A stretch of 34,724 bases of DNA from Planctomycetia bacterium (GTDB lineage: Bacteria > Planctomycetota > Planctomycetia > Pirellulales > JALHLM01): the NCBI GenBank assembly GCA_034440135.1, contig JAWXBP010000447.1, positions 1 to 34,724 of the forward strand, given 5' to 3'. The position numbers were made by a program, and so were the translations under genes. How positions within the stretch are numbered: position 1 is the stretch's first letter; every line of letters starts with the position of its first letter. Shown piece after piece: positions 26,868 through 33,804 of the stretch. The notes beneath the pieces are model-generated. The model was not told the origin of the DNA, made no database searches, and saw only the letters and a list, made by a program, of their open reading frames with translations.

Positions 26868-27110
26868 ACCGCCCTCCTGGCACGAACGAACCGATGACCC
26901 TGGGAATCCCAGCCCTAGCATAAGCCGGGGGGTTCCGGGGCGGGAAGGTCAATCCGGGGAGCGTCTTTCATGCCCGGCTCGTCGCATTTGCTGTGTCCAG
27001 CATCGCAGGGGGCCTGCGGCGAAGATTGGCCCCAATAGAGACGCACGAGAGACGAAGACTATAGCGCCAATTGTCGCGCCATCATTGCGAACCGTTCCAA
27101 GGAACATCGA

Positions 27111-27713
27111 ATGCCCCGACACAACCGCCTCTTATTAAGCGCCGGTCTGATCCCGCTCCCTTGGTTCTTAGCCTGGTCACTCGCCGCCGCGGCATTGGCG
27201 ACCGGGTATAGTTCGGTTTCTCAGCACGCTAGCGAGCTACTCCAATTTGAAGGACTGCCCAGCACTTTCCTAAGGATCGCGGCGATCGGATCCGGCGCGG
27301 CGTTCGTGGCATTCGCTATCGGGCTTTGGTGGCAGTCCGGCGTCTATTTCGCGGTGGGCGCGTGTGGATGGCTCGTGTTCGGCTTGGCCATGGCGTCTAA
27401 CGGCATCTGGCCCATGGGAGATCCGAAACACGGCTTGTACGCGGCGGGAGTTATTAACCTTATTGCGCCGGCAGTATCCCACCTGGAGTCGCGCGTCCTG
27501 GTGAAAAGCGGTCGATTCTACGCTCTGACCGCGTTTGTTAGCGTCGCGGGCGTGATCTACCTGTGGCTCAATCTGGTTGGCGCCGACCCTCCCGCCTATC
27601 GCGGATTGACGCAACGAGTTTTCTCTTCCATTTGCTCGCTGTGGCCGTTTGTCACTGCGCTGTGGCTGCTACGAAGCGATTCTTTGCCAGCCGAAGTTGA
27701 CCGCGAAAAATGA
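27111..27713 (+). CDS. DUF998-like multi-pass membrane protein
   Basis: The 200-residue protein has about six hydrophobic segments (for instance LLLSAGLIPLPWFLAWSLAAA, IAAIGSGAAFVAFAIGLWW and FYALTAFVSVAGVIYLWLNLV). The SSVSQHASELLQFEG element between the first two segments and the short loops recall the DUF998 family, whose function is unknown. ATG 27111 has AAGGAA six bases upstream. The next gene's longest frame overlaps its stop by four bases, but the more likely start of that gene is 71 bases downstream, so co-transcription is plausible. Confidence 0.65.
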   Translation: MPRHNRLLLSAGLIPLPWFLAWSLAAAALATGYSSVSQHASELLQFEGLPSTFLRIAAIGSGAAFVAFAIGLWWQSGVYFAVGACGWLVFGLAMASNGIWPMGDPKHGLYAAGVINLIAPAVSHLESRVLVKSGRFYALTAFVSVAGVIYLWLNLVGADPPAYRGLTQRVFSSICSLWPFVTALWLLRSDSLPAEVDREK

Positions 27714-27784
27714 AGTCCAAGGAGCGCGTCTCACGTGGTAAAATTCGGCGAACCCTTGCCGACGTTGTCCCGGGAACACTGCCC

Positions 27785-29107
27785 ATGCGTTGTGTCGACT
27801 CGCTCCTCGCCGTCGTCTTGTCCTGTTTCGCTTCCGCCGTCCGCGCCGAAGATTGGCCTCAGTGGATGGGCCCGAACCGGGACGATCAGTGGACCGAGTC
27901 CGGCATCATCGACGCGTTTCCGGCGGAGGGTCCGACGGTGTTGTGGCGCGCCCCGATCGCCGGCGGGTATTCCGGGCCCGCGGTCGCTGGCGGCAAGGTG
28001 TTCGTCACCGACTTCGCGCTGGAGAACGGCGAAGTCAAGAACGACCCGGGCGGGCGTGTCGAGTTGAAGGGACAAGAACGCGTCCTGAGTTTCGACGCCG
28101 AAACGGGCCAGCCGCTTTGGCAGTACGCCTATCTGTGCGAATACAAGATTTCCTATCCGGCCGGCCCGCGCGCGACCCCAACTGTGGCCGACGGCAAGGT
28201 TTACACGCTCGGGGCCGAAGGGCACCTGGCCTGCCTCGACGCGCAGACCGGCGAGCTCGCCTGGTCCAAGGAGTTGAAGCAGGAATATAAAATCGAATCC
28301 CCGATCTGGGGCTTCTGCGGACATCCGCTCGTCGATGGCCAGAAGCTCATCTGCCTGGTCGGCGGCGAAGGCTCGGTGGCGGTGGCGTTCGATAAGGACA
28401 CCGGCCGGGAACTGTGGCGAGCCCTCTCCGCCTCGGAGCCAGGCTATTGCCCGCCGACGATCATCGAAGCCGGCGGCGTGCGACAACTGCTGATCTGGCA
28501 TGCCCAGAGCCTCAACAGCCTGAACCCGGCGACCGGCGAAGTCTATTGGTCGCTCCCCTTGGAGCCCGGCTACGGGATGGCCATCGCCCGGCCAATGCAA
28601 GCCGGCGACTACCTGTTCGCCTCAGGCATCGGCGAAGTCTGCGCGGTGTTCAAGCTCGATCGCGAGAAGCCGGCCGCCGAGGAAGTCTGGCGCGGGACCA
28701 AGGAGAATTCCCTCTATTGCTCAAATAGCACGCCGCTGATCACCGATGGCATTATTTACGGCAGCGATTGCGGCAAGGGCACCTTCCGCGCGGTCCGCCT
28801 GGAAGACGGCGAACGGCTCTGGGAGACCTTCGCCCCGACCACCGGCGGCGAACGCCGCGCCGGGCATGGTACGGCCTTTGTGACGCAAAATGGCGACCGG
28901 TACTTCCTGTTCAGCGAAACCGGCGACCTGATCATCGCCCGGCTGACCCCGGAAAAGTACGAGGAGGTCAGCCGCACGCATCTGATCGACCCAACTAACG
29001 AGGCCTTCGGCCGCACGGTCGTTTGGACCCATCCAGCCTTTGCGAATCGCTGTGTTTACGCCCGGAACGACAAAGAACTGGTCTGCGTTTCCCTCGCCAA
29101 GGAGTGA
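27785..29107 (+). CDS. Exported PQQ-type beta-propeller repeat protein
   Basis: The 440-residue protein has a signal peptide (MRCVDSLLAVVLSCFASAVRA). The body is a propeller of the PQQ-like/outer-membrane-BamB kind: WPQWMGPNRDDQWTESGI, GGKVFVTDFALENG, VLSFDAETGQPLWQYAY, ADGKVYTLGAEGHLACLDAQ, VAFDKDTGRELWRA and further blades. Planctomycetes carry many such secreted propellers (WPQWxGPxRDG signature). No quinone-dehydrogenase catalytic set can be identified, so binding or scaffolding is as likely as catalysis. ATG 27785 gives the signal peptide and has GGGAA about nine bases upstream. An in-frame ATG at 27710 would overlap the previous gene and precede the signal by 25 residues. Confidence 0.85.
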   Translation: MRCVDSLLAVVLSCFASAVRAEDWPQWMGPNRDDQWTESGIIDAFPAEGPTVLWRAPIAGGYSGPAVAGGKVFVTDFALENGEVKNDPGGRVELKGQERVLSFDAETGQPLWQYAYLCEYKISYPAGPRATPTVADGKVYTLGAEGHLACLDAQTGELAWSKELKQEYKIESPIWGFCGHPLVDGQKLICLVGGEGSVAVAFDKDTGRELWRALSASEPGYCPPTIIEAGGVRQLLIWHAQSLNSLNPATGEVYWSLPLEPGYGMAIARPMQAGDYLFASGIGEVCAVFKLDREKPAAEEVWRGTKENSLYCSNSTPLITDGIIYGSDCGKGTFRAVRLEDGERLWETFAPTTGGERRAGHGTAFVTQNGDRYFLFSETGDLIIARLTPEKYEEVSRTHLIDPTNEAFGRTVVWTHPAFANRCVYARNDKELVCVSLAKE

Positions 29108-29255
29108 AATCGCCAGGATTTGTGGTCAGAATGGAGGTTCGTCGCCTTCGCGGGACTGACTCGGCGGTCAGGCCGGCAAGAATCCGACATCGGCGACGAA
29201 CTAACCCTTATCGACTGGTCCGTTCGCACAGTATCCCGCCGGGGAGAGTTCATCT

Positions 29256-29897
29256 ATGTGGTTGCGTCTTGCCGTTTTGACGGGCATGTTTTTCGGCGTA
29301 AGCCGGATCTGGATGAACGAGGCGCCGGTCTTTCGCGGCACCAGCATCGTCTATCACAACCCCGTTAACGGGCACTACTACCAGTGGATTCAGGCCTCGG
29401 GCATCGATTGGCACGACGCCTTCGAGGACGCGGCCCGCACGCGCTTTGCCGGCGCGCACGGCCACCTCGCCACGGTGGCGACCGACCAGGAGAGCCAGTT
29501 CCTCAAGCACCAACTGCATATCGGGGACGCGCTCTGGATGGCCGCCAGCGACGAGGAGCAGGAAGGCACGTGGAAATGGGTCGCCGGCGAAGAAGCCGGA
29601 CAGACCTTTTTCGTCGTCGGAGAAGAGCCGTCGGAAGGCCAGTTCTCGAACTGGGGCGACGGCGAACCAAACAATCAAGACAACGAGGACTTCGCAACGA
29701 TCGGCTGGATGGGAGAGCCGAAATGGAATGACCTAGGTGACAGGGCCGGCTCCGCGCGCGGTTACCTGGTTGAGTTCACGGGTTTGCCAAAGCCCGAAAA
29801 GCTGATCGTCACGACCGGCAACACTTACTCGCCGCAATTCCGCTCAGAGCGCCCAACGATCGTCGGCGAAAAAGAAGGCCGCGTCCATCGCTGGTAG
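29256..29897 (+). CDS. C-type-lectin-fold protein
   Basis: The 213-residue protein has a short hydrophobic N-terminus (MWLRLAVLTGMFFGVSRIW) that may export or anchor it. A C-type lectin-like domain follows: HYYQWIQASGIDWHDAFEDAA, GHLATVATDQESQFLK, LWMAASDEEQEGTWKWVAGE, FSNWGDGEPNNQDNEDFATIG and the final KWNDLGDRAGSARGYLVEF. The EPN and WND motifs are the usual Ca2+/sugar ligands of carbohydrate-binding members. It may bind glycans of the cell surface or environment. ATG 29256 has GGAGAG about eight bases upstream. It lies 148 bases after the propeller gene on the same strand. No reverse transcriptase is nearby, so a diversity-generating target is not suggested. Confidence 0.85.
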   Translation: MWLRLAVLTGMFFGVSRIWMNEAPVFRGTSIVYHNPVNGHYYQWIQASGIDWHDAFEDAARTRFAGAHGHLATVATDQESQFLKHQLHIGDALWMAASDEEQEGTWKWVAGEEAGQTFFVVGEEPSEGQFSNWGDGEPNNQDNEDFATIGWMGEPKWNDLGDRAGSARGYLVEFTGLPKPEKLIVTTGNTYSPQFRSERPTIVGEKEGRVHRW

Positions 29898-29953
29898 TCG
29901 CGAGCACTCTCTTACTTTCGGCAGTGAAATGCGGCTTTTTGGCAGCGGGGGGC

Positions 29954-30023
29954 GCCACTGGCGGCTCGACCGCCAGTGTGATGCGGCGTCAACTCCGGCA
30001 CTGGCGGACAAGCCGCCAGTGGC
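29954..30023. repeat. Double-hairpin element (CACTGGCGG family)
   Basis: Two hairpins stand side by side: CACTGGCGG/CCGCCAGTG with a 5-base loop at 29956-29978, and the same nine-base arms with a different 5-base loop at 29999-30021. The outermost GCCACTGGCGG (29954-29964) and CCGCCAGTGGC (30013-30023) are also complementary over 11 bases, so the element can fold as two small hairpins or as one long one. It lies between the convergent lectin and lipoprotein genes. Confidence 0.75.
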
Positions 30024-30055
30024 ACCCAGCGCTCGCGGCTCGTGCTCACAAAGCG

Positions 30056-30238
30056 TTAGCGCGCCGGCGCATTCGCCGCCGGGAAATCGTCCTTTTCCGC
30101 CGCGGCGATGATTTCATCTTCGTCGACGGCATTTAACGCCGCTTTATGACTGCGCGGCGCGCCGGCGCAGCCAGCGATGAAGAAGATCGCGCTGGCGAAC
30201 CAAGAAAGCATCGCAAGATTTTGCCGCATGGCCGTCAT
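30056..30238 (-). CDS. Small predicted lipoprotein
   Basis: The 60-residue protein has a hydrophobic segment ending in a lipobox (WFASAIFFIAGC, Cys at residue 24). The short acidic tail (AVDEDEIIAAAEKDDFPAAN) has no family that I know. It should be lipid-anchored after export. The ATG at 30238 or the in-frame ATG at 30229 could be the start; neither has a strong ribosome site. It follows the upstream gene on the same strand by only 21 bases and is probably in the same transcript. Confidence 0.65.
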   Translation of the reverse strand: MTAMRQNLAMLSWFASAIFFIAGCAGAPRSHKAALNAVDEDEIIAAAEKDDFPAANAPAR

Positions 30239-30259
30239 CTCAATCGGGGACGCGGATGG

Positions 30260-30676
30260 CTACTCGGGACGCTTCTGCCGGAGAAAATCGTTGGGCGTCT
30301 TGGGCTTTTCTTCTTTCGCCGTGAACAGCGAGCCGAGCCACGATTCCTTTTCTTCCGACTTCCGCTTGTACGGTTTCGCGCCGCCGCCCCAAGCGTTCTT
30401 GGACGGCTCTTGCTCGTTATCCCAGAACGTCAGCGTATCCCAGGTCTTTGACGCCATTCGCGTCGTGCTTTGATTCACCTTCTGAATCGGCGCCGGCGTC
30501 CGCAGCTTCGGCAGCTTCCAGCTGGTCAGACCGGACGACTTCTTTTTCTTGCTGCTCGCGCTCGACTTCGCGAACGGATTCAACTTCTTGAGCGACCAGC
30601 CCTCGCCCTGCGCGGCGGGAGCCGCCAGGCTCAGCGCCATCAGGCACACCAGCGTCCAGCATACGGCCTTCTTCAC
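30260..30676 (-). CDS. Exported basic planctomycete protein of unknown function
   Basis: The 138-residue protein has a signal peptide (VKKAVCWTLVCLMALSLAAP, cleavage near AAQG). A Lys/Ser-rich mature part follows, with WSLKKLNPFAKSS, a run of Lys, TWDTLTFWDNEQEPSKNAWGGG, and SWLGSLFTAKEEKPKTPNDFLRQ. I recall similar short exported proteins in planctomycete genomes but know no function. GTG 30676 is chosen because GGAGG lies eight bases upstream and the frame then opens with the signal peptide; an ATG at 30691 would contain that ribosome site within the coding region. The lipoprotein gene follows at 21 bases. Confidence 0.7.
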   Translation of the reverse strand: MKKAVCWTLVCLMALSLAAPAAQGEGWSLKKLNPFAKSSASSKKKKSSGLTSWKLPKLRTPAPIQKVNQSTTRMASKTWDTLTFWDNEQEPSKNAWGGGAKPYKRKSEEKESWLGSLFTAKEEKPKTPNDFLRQKRPE

Positions 30677-31041
30677 GGCTTCTGCCTCCATGCAAATTGT
30701 CGATACGTTAGCGAGGACTCCGCCACGCGCGCCCAAAAGACCACGCGCGGGGCGGGAGTGTTGCAGAACGGGCGAACAACGTCCAGAGCGAAATTGGAGT
30801 TGCTTTTTGGGCCCGACGCTGGCTGCATCGCTAACGGTGGAAAAGCCCAGGGAAGGCCTCTCAAAGACGAACCATCATCGAGAGTCTTTGGGGGCCTTCC
30901 CTGGGCCTGGTGCTGTGCGCGGTTGGAATAACCGCGCGCAGTTGTTGCGACGGCGGTTGTTCCATCGGCGTCGGAGACGCCTCTCACAGACAACAGACAG
31001 TAGAGGTGCAGGCGTCCGCGAAACATGGCGCGCTGATTCCG
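30677..31041. other. Intergenic region after leuA
   Basis: These 365 bases lie between the end of leuA and the next minus-strand gene. They hold the palindromic element at 30844-30906 and a small GGCGTC/GACGCC hairpin near 30968-30982 that has no T-run. A minus-strand terminator for leuA is not evident, unless the large palindrome acts as one. No consensus promoter was seen. Confidence 0.5.
30844..30906. repeat. Palindromic element, copy 2 (GCCCAGGGAAGGCC family)
   Basis: GCCCAGGGAAGGCC (30845-30858) pairs exactly with GGCCTTCCCTGGGC (30893-30906). An inner pair, CAAAGAC (30862-30868) with GTCTTTG (30884-30890), extends the stem. The outer arms are those of the element at 12045-12109, in the same orientation, while the inner bases differ, so the arms are the conserved part. 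Confidence 0.75.
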
Positions 31042-32592
31042 CTATTCCACCGTGTACTGCGGGTGCAGCGGCGTACCTTGCGTGGCCAACATGCGGTTGA
31101 TGGCCGTTAACAGGGCTCGCGCGCTGGCTTCGATGCTATCCGTCGAGGCGCCGCGACCGCGGAACATGGCGCCGTTTTTTTCCAGCTCGACGTTCACTTC
31201 GGCTTGCGCGTCTTTGCCCATCGAGACGCTATGGACGCGGAACTCGCGGCATTTGACGTCGGTGCCGGTGATCTTCTCGATGGCGAGGAAGACGGCGTCG
31301 ACCGGGCCGTCGCCGGCCTGCACGGTTTCGGTAACTTGCTCGGCGCCGCGGGCGAGCGTCAGCGCCACCTGCGGGATACCGCCGGTGCCGCATTGCATCT
31401 GGTACGACACGAGCGCCCAGCTTTCCGGGATCTCGTTCATCTGGTTTTCCACCAGCGAGGCGATGTCGCTGTCGTAGACTTCCTTCTTCTTGTCGGCGAG
31501 CGTTTTGAATTGCTCGAATACGGCTTGCAGTTGCTCGCCGGCGAGATGGTAACCGAGGTGCTTGATGCGATCGGCCAGCGCGGCGCGCCCGCTGTGCTTG
31601 CCGAGCACGAGGTCGGTCTTCGTGAAGCCCACGTCCTCGGGGCGCATGATCTCGTAGGTCGAACGCTCCTTGAGCATGCCGTCCTGGTGAATGCCGGCCT
31701 CATGGGCAAAGGCGTTGCGGCCGACGATCGCCTTGTTGCGCTGCACGAGCATGCCGGTGACGTTCGAGACCAGACGGCTGGTCGGCACCAGCCGCTCGGA
31801 GACGATGTTCGTCGAGCATTTGTAGTAGTCGTGGCGCGTGCGCATCGCCATCACGACTTCCTCCAACGAGCAATTCCCGGCGCGCTCGCCGATGCCGTTG
31901 ATGGTGCATTCGATCTGACCAGCGCCGGCCTCGACCGCGGCCAGGCTGTTCGCCACGGCCATTCCCAGGTCGTCGTGACAATGCACGCTGATTACGGCCT
32001 TGTCGATGTTCGGCACGCGCTCGCGCAGCGTGCGAATGACGTTCGCGTAGTGCGCCGGCGTGGCATAGCCGACAGTGTCGGGAATGTTGACCGTCGTGGC
32101 GCCGGCCTTGATCGCCGCTTCCACGACGGCGCAGAGGAAGTCTGGTTCGGTTCGCGCCGCGTCTTCGGGGGAGAATTCCACGTCGTCCAGATAGCCTGCG
32201 GCGCGTTCGACGCTGGCGATCGTTCGCGCGAGGATCTCGTTCTTATCCATCTTCAGCTTGAATTCGCGATGGATAGCGCTCGTGGCCAGGAAGACGTGAA
32301 TCCGCGGGCGCTCGGCGCTTTTCAGCGCTTCCCAGGCGCGGTCGATGTCCTTGTCGTTGCAGCGGGCCAGCCCGCAGATGACCGGGCCGCGGACTTGCCG
32401 GGCGACTTCGCGGACGGCTTCAAAATCGCCGGGGGAAGAAATCGGAAAGCCGGCCTCGATGATGTCGACTTTCAGGTCGGCCAACGCCTGCGCGACTTCC
32501 AGCTTCTCGGCCAGGTTCATGCTGGCTCCGGGCGATTGCTCCCCGTCGCGGAGCGTGGTGTCGAAAATGATGATCTTTCGGTCGTCACTCAT
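31042..32592 (-). CDS. leuA: 2-isopropylmalate synthase
   Basis: The 516-residue protein condenses acetyl-CoA with 2-ketoisovalerate to 2-isopropylmalate, the committed step of leucine synthesis. The N-terminal TIM barrel begins with FDTTLRDGEQSPG (Arg and Asp of the active site at about 11-16). It carries HCHDDLG (His204 and His206, the divalent metal site) and NGIGERAGN (232-240). The last 120 or so residues form the LeuA allosteric domain that binds leucine in known enzymes. The length agrees with the usual form (about 510-520). ATG 32592 has only a weak ribosome site. Upstream lies a leucine attenuator (32824-33018), so expression is probably controlled by leucyl-tRNA supply as well as by feedback. 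No other leu genes are in the window. Confidence 0.95.
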   Translation of the reverse strand: MSDDRKIIIFDTTLRDGEQSPGASMNLAEKLEVAQALADLKVDIIEAGFPISSPGDFEAVREVARQVRGPVICGLARCNDKDIDRAWEALKSAERPRIHVFLATSAIHREFKLKMDKNEILARTIASVERAAGYLDDVEFSPEDAARTEPDFLCAVVEAAIKAGATTVNIPDTVGYATPAHYANVIRTLRERVPNIDKAVISVHCHDDLGMAVANSLAAVEAGAGQIECTINGIGERAGNCSLEEVVMAMRTRHDYYKCSTNIVSERLVPTSRLVSNVTGMLVQRNKAIVGRNAFAHEAGIHQDGMLKERSTYEIMRPEDVGFTKTDLVLGKHSGRAALADRIKHLGYHLAGEQLQAVFEQFKTLADKKKEVYDSDIASLVENQMNEIPESWALVSYQMQCGTGGIPQVALTLARGAEQVTETVQAGDGPVDAVFLAIEKITGTDVKCREFRVHSVSMGKDAQAEVNVELEKNGAMFRGRGASTDSIEASARALLTAINRMLATQGTPLHPQYTVE

Positions 32593-32733
32593 GGGACTGA
32601 TATCCGTGATTCAATTTGGTTGTTGTGCAAAGAATGGTACACCCGCGCGGATTGCCGACCCCTGGCCGGCGCCGGCAACAACAACCAGGAACGGGATGGG
32701 AGCAGGGCTTTGGGGAGGGGCATGGTGGTAGCA

Positions 32734-32768
32734 AGTGAGTTGGAAGTGTTCAGTTTTCAGTCTTCAGT
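32734..32768 (+). repeat. Copy 2 of the 35-bp dispersed repeat (TTCAGT-rich)
   Basis: The sequence starts AGTGAGTTGGAAG and runs through three TTCAGT units. It matches the minus strand of 10456-10490 at 32 of 35 positions. A shorter related piece (ACTGAAAACTGAACC) follows at about 32809-32823 on the plus strand. It lies in the leuA leader between the attenuator and the ATG. Confidence 0.7.
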
Positions 32769-32823
32769 GTTTCGGTTCCGCGTTCAGTAAGTGGCGCAGG
32801 TCCTCCCCACTGAAAACTGAACC

Positions 32824-32856
32824 AAAAAAAACCCCCGGGCTTTGAGGCCCAGGGGT
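32824..32856 (-). terminator. Leu attenuator: intrinsic terminator
   Basis: On the minus strand CCCCTGGGC and GCCCGGGGG form nine consecutive pairs (one G-U) around a six-base loop. Eight T follow directly (A-run at 32824-32831 on the plus strand). It has the form of a strong intrinsic terminator. It stands about 230 bases before the leuA ATG and 36 bases after the leader-peptide stop. Confidence 0.85.
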
Positions 32857-32898
32857 CGTTGGCAATCGCTTTTTCTAGCAGCGTGCGAACCCTAAGCC
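32846..32898 (-). promoter_or_regulatory. Leu attenuator: antiterminator pairing segments
   Basis: GGCTTAGGG (minus strand, 32890-32898) overlaps the end and stop codon of the leader ORF. It can form nine consecutive pairs, two of them G-U, with CCCTGGGCC (32846-32854), which is the 5' arm of the terminator. The two structures exclude each other. A further small hairpin, GCGCT/AGCGC (32901-32915), lies in the leader coding sequence just before and could be the pause structure. Confidence 0.75.
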
Positions 32899-32954
32899 TT
32901 GCGCTCCGTAAGCGCCAAAAGCAACAAGGGCAGCAGGTTCAGCACGCGGTTCAT
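32892..32954 (-). CDS. leuL: Leucine-rich leader peptide of the leuA attenuator
   Basis: A 20-codon frame reads MNRVLNLLPLLLLALTERKA and ends in TAG. Eight of the 20 residues are Leu, six of them in residues 7-13, coded by CTG, TTG and CTT. GAGA lies eight bases before the ATG. It is too short for ordinary gene finders. Like leuL of enteric bacteria, it should measure leucyl-tRNA: stalling at the Leu codons leaves the segment at 32890-32898 free to pair with the terminator arm, while a ribosome at the stop codon covers it. The peptide itself need not have a function. The symbol is given by analogy in position and content, not by sequence homology. Confidence 0.85.
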   Translation of the reverse strand: MNRVLNLLPLLLLALTERKA

Positions 32955-32989
32955 GTCAAGATTCTCGGCAAAAACAGTCCACTTTCAAG

Positions 32990-33018
32990 AGTCTAGCTGG
33001 CAAAAAAGGTTCGGTCAA
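32990..33018 (-). promoter_or_regulatory. Sigma70-type promoter of the leu leader and leuA
   Basis: TTGACC (33013-33018) and TAGACT (32990-32995) on the minus strand are separated by exactly 17 bases, matching the consensus at five and four of six positions. Transcription would begin near 32983, about 30 bases before the leader ATG, a suitable start for an attenuator RNA. Confidence 0.65.
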
Positions 33019-33085
33019 GCTGGGGGAGGGGGCGTCAGGTGAGTCAGCATTCGACTGGGGAGAGGCGGGCAAGCCCTCGTCCCCA

Positions 33086-33114
33086 TTGACGATTCGTTCC
33101 TACGCGGACATAAA
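33086..33114 (+). promoter_or_regulatory. Promoter of the cyclo-ligase and fhcD genes
   Basis: TTGACG (33086-33091) and CATAAA (33109-33114) are 17 bases apart, matching the consensus at five and four of six positions. It lies about 30 bases before the TTG start of the cyclo-ligase gene and points away from the leu promoter, 67 bases distant. Confidence 0.55.
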
Positions 33115-33146
33115 GAATCGACGATTTTCGACGGGGGAGCAACGCT

Positions 33147-33761
33147 TTGAGTGAATCGCCGACAATGGAGTTGAACGCCAAGGGCGCCATGCGCCGCGCG
33201 GCGTATGACGCCCGGAATGCTCAGCAGAATAAGGATGAGCTCAGCAATGCCGCGGTGGAAGCGCTCCTGCGGCTGCCGGAGTATCAGGCTTCGCGCACCG
33301 TGCTGTGGTATCTCGATTGCCGCTCGGAATTGCGCACGCGGCAGGTGCTGCCCGCTGTCTTGGCCGGCGATCAACGGATCGTCGTGCCGTACTGCACGAT
33401 GGACAACGCCGGCGCCAACAAGCTCGGCCTATGGTGGTTGCAATCGCTGGACGAGCTGGTTGTCGGCAAGTGGAAGATTCTTGAGCCGCCGTCCGACCGC
33501 TGGGGCGAGCCGGGCAAGGAAATCGAGCCGCAGGAACTCGACCTCGTGATCGTTCCCGGCGTGGCATTCAGCCGGCAGGGAGGCCGCATGGGCAACGGCC
33601 AGGGCTACTACGATCGCCTGCTGGATCGCGTTCGACAGGATTGTGCTCTGATCGGGCTGGGCTATGAAAGCCAATTGTTCGATGATTTGATCGTCAGCGC
33701 CCATGACGTCTTTATGAACAAGGTCGTCACGGAACGGGCGGTTTACGAAGGCCGACGTTAA
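33147..33761 (+). CDS. 5-formyltetrahydrofolate cyclo-ligase
   Basis: The 204-residue protein converts 5-formyl-THF to 5,10-methenyl-THF with ATP. Family marks are the basic N-terminal helix (KGAMRRAAYDARNAQ), TVLWYLDCRSELRT, IVVPYC, DLVIVPGVAFSRQGGRMGNGQGYYDRLLD (residues about 131-160, with the phosphate-binding GRMGNGQGYYDR), and the late IGLGYESQL. The length is usual. The start is TTG 33147, supported by GGGGGAG six bases upstream; an ATG at 33165 is less well placed. fhcD begins 43 bases later, so the two are probably co-transcribed, placing a folate enzyme beside a tetrahydromethanopterin enzyme. Confidence 0.9.
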   Translation: MSESPTMELNAKGAMRRAAYDARNAQQNKDELSNAAVEALLRLPEYQASRTVLWYLDCRSELRTRQVLPAVLAGDQRIVVPYCTMDNAGANKLGLWWLQSLDELVVGKWKILEPPSDRWGEPGKEIEPQELDLVIVPGVAFSRQGGRMGNGQGYYDRLLDRVRQDCALIGLGYESQLFDDLIVSAHDVFMNKVVTERAVYEGRR

Positions 33762-33804
33762 CGGCGCCGCGACGGGACATTTGCGTTGCAGGTAGAGTCT
33801 CCCC

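Noticed and set aside
29256-29897. C-type lectin as the target of a diversity-generating retroelement
   Set aside because: There is no reverse transcriptase and no template/variable repeat pair in the window, and the lectin gene end is not repeated elsewhere here.
30968-30982. Hairpin GGCGTC/GACGCC after leuA as an intrinsic terminator
   Set aside because: The stem has only six pairs and no U-run follows on the leuA-sense strand.
31204-32790. A 528-codon open frame on the plus strand opposite leuA
   Set aside because: It is wholly antisense to a clear leuA, has no ribosome site or recognisable domain, and arises from the GC-rich codon use of leuA. The same holds for long frames opposite the PD40 protein (14060-15073), the WD40 protein (5388-6329) and DUF1501 (10510-11310).
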